Source of the DNA: Oscillospiraceae bacterium | Lineage (GTDB): Bacteria > Bacillota > Clostridia > Oscillospirales > Ruminococcaceae | Length of the DNA: 8,397 nt | Direction: 5' to 3' | NCBI GenBank assembly: GCA_016295545.1 | Contig: JAEDLA010000056.1 | Coordinates: 1-8,397 of the forward strand | Part shown: positions 6,142-8,397 of the stretch, one piece after another | Position numbering within the stretch: position 1 is the stretch's first letter | How the letters are laid out: each line of letters starts with the position of its first letter | Position numbers and translations under genes: made by a program | The notes under the pieces: generated by a model | What the model saw: the letters and a program-made list of their open reading frames with translations, nothing else | What the model was told of the DNA's origin: nothing | Database searches by the model: none

Positions 6142-6176
6142 ATTTATAGATACAATTTCAGAATACAGGAGAAAAA

Positions 6177-6734
6177 ATGAAAACTTTGATTCTAAACGGT
6201 TCACCGAGAAAAAACGGTGATACGGCTTCGCTTGTTAAGCTGCTGACAGACAATCTCACAGGAGAGTTCAGAATAGTTGACTGCTATTCTGCCGTAATTT
6301 CCCCCTGTATTGACTGCCGCTGCTGTCAGAAGAAGCCGGTCTGCGTCATTGATGATGAGATGCAGGAAATATACCGGTATATTGAGAAATGTGACAATAT
6401 CGCCATTGCTTCTCCCATATATTATTCAGAGCTTACAGGAAAGCTTCTTGATGCAGCAAGCCGCTTTCAACTGTATTATTCTGCAAAATATATCAGGCAT
6501 GAGCCAATAGAAATCAGGGCGAAAAGGGGAGCTGTTATTCTTGCAGGCGGAGGCAGCGGAAGTACTCAGCAAGCCTTCAATACGGCAAAGCTTATATTGT
6601 CTCAGGTGAATGCAAAGGACATTTTTCCACCGGTATGCAGTCATAATACTGATAAGGTTCCTGCCCGTGAGGACAGGGCGGCTGCGGAGAAAATACTTGA
6701 AATTGCAGACTTTTTTAACAATAATATACAGTAG
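6177..6734 (+). CDS. Flavodoxin-fold NAD(P)H-dependent FMN reductase / iron-sulfur flavoprotein-like
   Basis: This 185-residue cytoplasmic protein has the NADPH-dependent FMN reductase-like fold. After the first strand (MKTLILNG), GSPRKNGDT (8-16) is the FMN phosphate loop and ASPIYYSE (78-85) is the second flavin contact. Between them C44, C47, C50 and C56 form a CX2CX2CX5C pattern, the spacing of the compact cluster motif in the Isf (iron-sulfur flavoprotein) family; whether a [4Fe-4S] cluster is bound cannot be told from sequence. GGGSGSTQQAF (about 123-133) is the third conserved loop. Length is typical. It is the first gene of an operon: its TAG stop (6732-6734) overlaps the AGGAGG of the cellulase gene, only 12 nt from that start. 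The physiological electron acceptor is unknown. Confidence 0.87.
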   Translation: MKTLILNGSPRKNGDTASLVKLLTDNLTGEFRIVDCYSAVISPCIDCRCCQKKPVCVIDDEMQEIYRYIEKCDNIAIASPIYYSELTGKLLDAASRFQLYYSAKYIRHEPIEIRAKRGAVILAGGGSGSTQQAFNTAKLILSQVNAKDIFPPVCSHNTDKVPAREDRAAAEKILEIADFFNNNIQ

Positions 6735-6738
6735 GAGG
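6733..6738 (+). promoter_or_regulatory. Ribosome binding site of the cellulase, overlapping the upstream stop codon
   Basis: AGGAGG lies 8 nt before the ATG at 6747 and shares two bases with the TAG stop codon (6732-6734) of the flavoprotein. This geometry supports co-transcription and suggests translational coupling. Confidence 0.85.
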
Positions 6739-6746
6739 AATTACAA

Positions 6747-8348
6747 ATGGCGGTTTCCATTATCAAAAAAATCAGTGCCGGAATACTTTCCGCAGCTGTA
6801 GTTACGCTGAGCACAGCCGGAAATCTTGCTCCGGAGTCACTGGCTGCCGCTCCTGATGAATACCACGATGACTGGCTTCACGTTAATGAAAATGCGGAGA
6901 TAGTCGATATGAACGGAAATCCTGTGTGGCTTACCGGCTGCAACTGGTTCGGCTATAACGTTGGAAGTCAGGTTTTTGACGGAGTATGGTCACAGAATAT
7001 GCACGATATGATAAACCAGATAGCCGATCACGGCTTTAATCTGCTCAGAGTGCCTATGTCTACGGAAATACTGCTCCAGTGGAAGAATGGCGATCCCGAT
7101 CCGGCAACTCCGAAAATCAATGAGTATTCCAATCCTGAGCTTACTATTGAGGGCGTTCAGGGCGGTACTGTCATGTACAGCTTTGACGTGTGGAACAAGG
7201 CTGTTGAGTGGTGCAGGGAAAACGGAATTAAAATAATGATCGATATTCACAGTGCTGAAACAGCTTCTGCGGGACATCAGATAAGTACATGGTATACTGA
7301 TAAATTCAGCACGGAGGACTGGCTTGAGGCTCTTTCGTGGGTTGCTGAATATTATAAGGACGATGACACTATCATTGCAATCGATTTGAAAAACGAACCT
7401 CACGGAAAGGCAGATGTTCCTGACCAGATGGCAAAATGGGACGATACCACCGATTTAAATAACTGGAAGTACGCTGCTGAACGTGGTGCAGCTGCTGTAC
7501 TGGAGCAGAATCCTAATCTGCTGATAATGGTTGAGGGCGTAGAGGTCTACCCGAAAGAGGGGTATGACTGGACAGCTCCGGCAATTGACTGGACTACAAA
7601 TACAACATATTATTACGGTGCATGGTGGGGCGGAAATCTTCGTGGCGTGCGAAAGGATCCCATTGATCTCGGAGAATATCAGAGTCAGCTGGTATATTCT
7701 CCCCACGATTACGGCCCTCTTGTTTACGAGCAGACATGGTTTGACAAGGACTTCACCACACAGACGCTTCTTGACGATTACTGGTACGATTCATGGGCGT
7801 ATATCTCCGAAGAAAATATAGCTCCTATGCTTATGGGCGAATGGGGCGGATTTATCGATGAGGAACACGACAAGGACGGAAAAAATACCAAATGGATGAC
7901 CTTGCTCCGTGACTATATGATAAAGCAGCGTATTCACCATACATTCTGGTGCTTCAATGAAAATTCCGGAGATACCGGAGGACTGGTTTATGATAATTTC
8001 GGCAAGTGGGACGAGGATAAGTATGCCCTTGTGGAAAAGGCTCTGTGGCAGGACGACAGCGGTAAATTCATAAGTCTTGACCATACTATCCCTTTGGGTA
8101 AGAGCGGAAACGGAATATCACTTTCTGACTATTATTCCGGAACAACAACGCCTACCACTCCGGCAGCAGGAATTTCAGGCGACGCCAATGATGATAAAGC
8201 TGTGGACATTTTTGACTCAATTGCAGTCAGAAAATATCTTGCTGACAGCACATATACAATAAATACGGATAATGCTGACATGACAGGTGACGGCAAGGTT
8301 AATTCAGCAGACCTTGTTAAGCTTCATGTCTTCCTGCTTCAGAGATAA
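6747..8348 (+). CDS. Secreted GH5 (subfamily 1-like) endoglucanase with C-terminal dockerin
   Basis: This enzyme is predicted to hydrolyse internal beta-1,4 bonds in cellulose or related glucans outside the cell. A Sec signal peptide (KK at 7-8, hydrophobic core 9-24) probably ends near LAAA (32-35). The GH5 domain spans about 45-445 and resembles Acidothermus E1 (GH5_1) in GCNWFGYN, HDYGPLVYEQTWF and SGDTGG. Conserved active-site positions are visible: R101, H168, acid/base E217 in NEP, H320, nucleophile E365 in MGEWGG and W401. A Thr-Pro linker (about 467-474) leads to a dockerin (478-533) with two calcium loops: D479/N481/D483/D487/D490 and D511/T513/D515/N519/D522, the second having Thr at its third position. 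The dockerin implies docking onto a cohesin-bearing scaffold or anchor encoded elsewhere. The frame is complete; the stop abuts the 47-bp repeat. Mixed-linkage glucanase or xyloglucanase activity cannot be excluded. Confidence 0.95.
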   Translation: MAVSIIKKISAGILSAAVVTLSTAGNLAPESLAAAPDEYHDDWLHVNENAEIVDMNGNPVWLTGCNWFGYNVGSQVFDGVWSQNMHDMINQIADHGFNLLRVPMSTEILLQWKNGDPDPATPKINEYSNPELTIEGVQGGTVMYSFDVWNKAVEWCRENGIKIMIDIHSAETASAGHQISTWYTDKFSTEDWLEALSWVAEYYKDDDTIIAIDLKNEPHGKADVPDQMAKWDDTTDLNNWKYAAERGAAAVLEQNPNLLIMVEGVEVYPKEGYDWTAPAIDWTTNTTYYYGAWWGGNLRGVRKDPIDLGEYQSQLVYSPHDYGPLVYEQTWFDKDFTTQTLLDDYWYDSWAYISEENIAPMLMGEWGGFIDEEHDKDGKNTKWMTLLRDYMIKQRIHHTFWCFNENSGDTGGLVYDNFGKWDEDKYALVEKALWQDDSGKFISLDHTIPLGKSGNGISLSDYYSGTTTPTTPAAGISGDANDDKAVDIFDSIAVRKYLADSTYTINTDNADMTGDGKVNSADLVKLHVFLLQR

Positions 8349-8394
8349 TACTAATTCCACATCAACCTGCTGAAAAATTTGTCCGCTATCGTTC
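8348..8394 (-). repeat. 47-bp repeat, right copy (inverted relative to 57-103)
   Basis: This is the reverse complement of 57-103 with two differences. It begins on the last base of the cellulase stop codon, so the whole downstream sequence that can be seen is repeat, and no terminator hairpin is visible before the window ends at 8397. The last three bases do not extend the match convincingly (one of three agrees). Confidence 0.85.
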
Positions 8395-8397
8395 CGT

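Noticed and set aside
57..8394. Whole window as a composite transposon bounded by 47-bp terminal inverted repeats
   Set aside because: No transposase or integrase, spoIIID is a chromosomal core gene, gene style looks uniform, and target-site duplications cannot be seen because both ends lie at the window edge.

Overview
The window looks like a low-to-mid GC Gram-positive anaerobe of the Ruminococcus group (R. albus / R. flavefaciens / R. champanellensis type). The evidence is a secreted GH5 cellulase with a C-terminal dockerin, a short type IV pilin-like protein of the kind cellulose-degrading ruminococci use for adhesion, a SpoIIID regulator, strong AGGAGG-type ribosome binding sites, and TTGACA/TATAAT promoters with a TGn extension. 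The species is an inference; no rRNA or housekeeping marker is present.

Layout. Positions 1-103 hold a structured left edge and a 47-bp repeat. The same 47-bp sequence returns inverted at the right edge (8348-8394, 45 of 47 bases identical). spoIIID (132-395, +) comes first, followed by a 528-bp gene-free stretch with several base-paired elements, including a candidate structured RNA at 440-611. Next is a YfbK-type von Willebrand A-domain lipoprotein (924-2564, +) with its own promoter and terminator. A type IV pilin-like gene (2866-3357, +) follows, with a strong promoter, a structured leader of about 140 nt and a strong terminator. A GNAT acetyltransferase (3459-4190, +) lies directly behind that terminator. 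It converges on a minus-strand gene (4223-5947) with a pRiA4b ORF-3 / IS1096 TnpR-like N-terminal domain and a long C-terminal part of unknown role. That gene diverges from a two-gene operon: a flavodoxin-fold FMN reductase (6177-6734, +) whose stop codon overlaps the ribosome binding site of the GH5-dockerin cellulase (6747-8348, +).

How it works together. Three proteins are predicted to be exported or surface-associated (vWA lipoprotein, pilin, dockerin cellulase). The pilin and cellulase fit a fibre-attachment and cellulose-degradation lifestyle. The other genes are ordinary single units with no visible joint pathway. I see no transposase, integrase, phage gene, CRISPR array, tRNA or rRNA. 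No clearly new multi-gene system is evident. The items most worth checking are non-coding: the end-to-end inverted repeat, the 440-611 structure, and the pilin leader.
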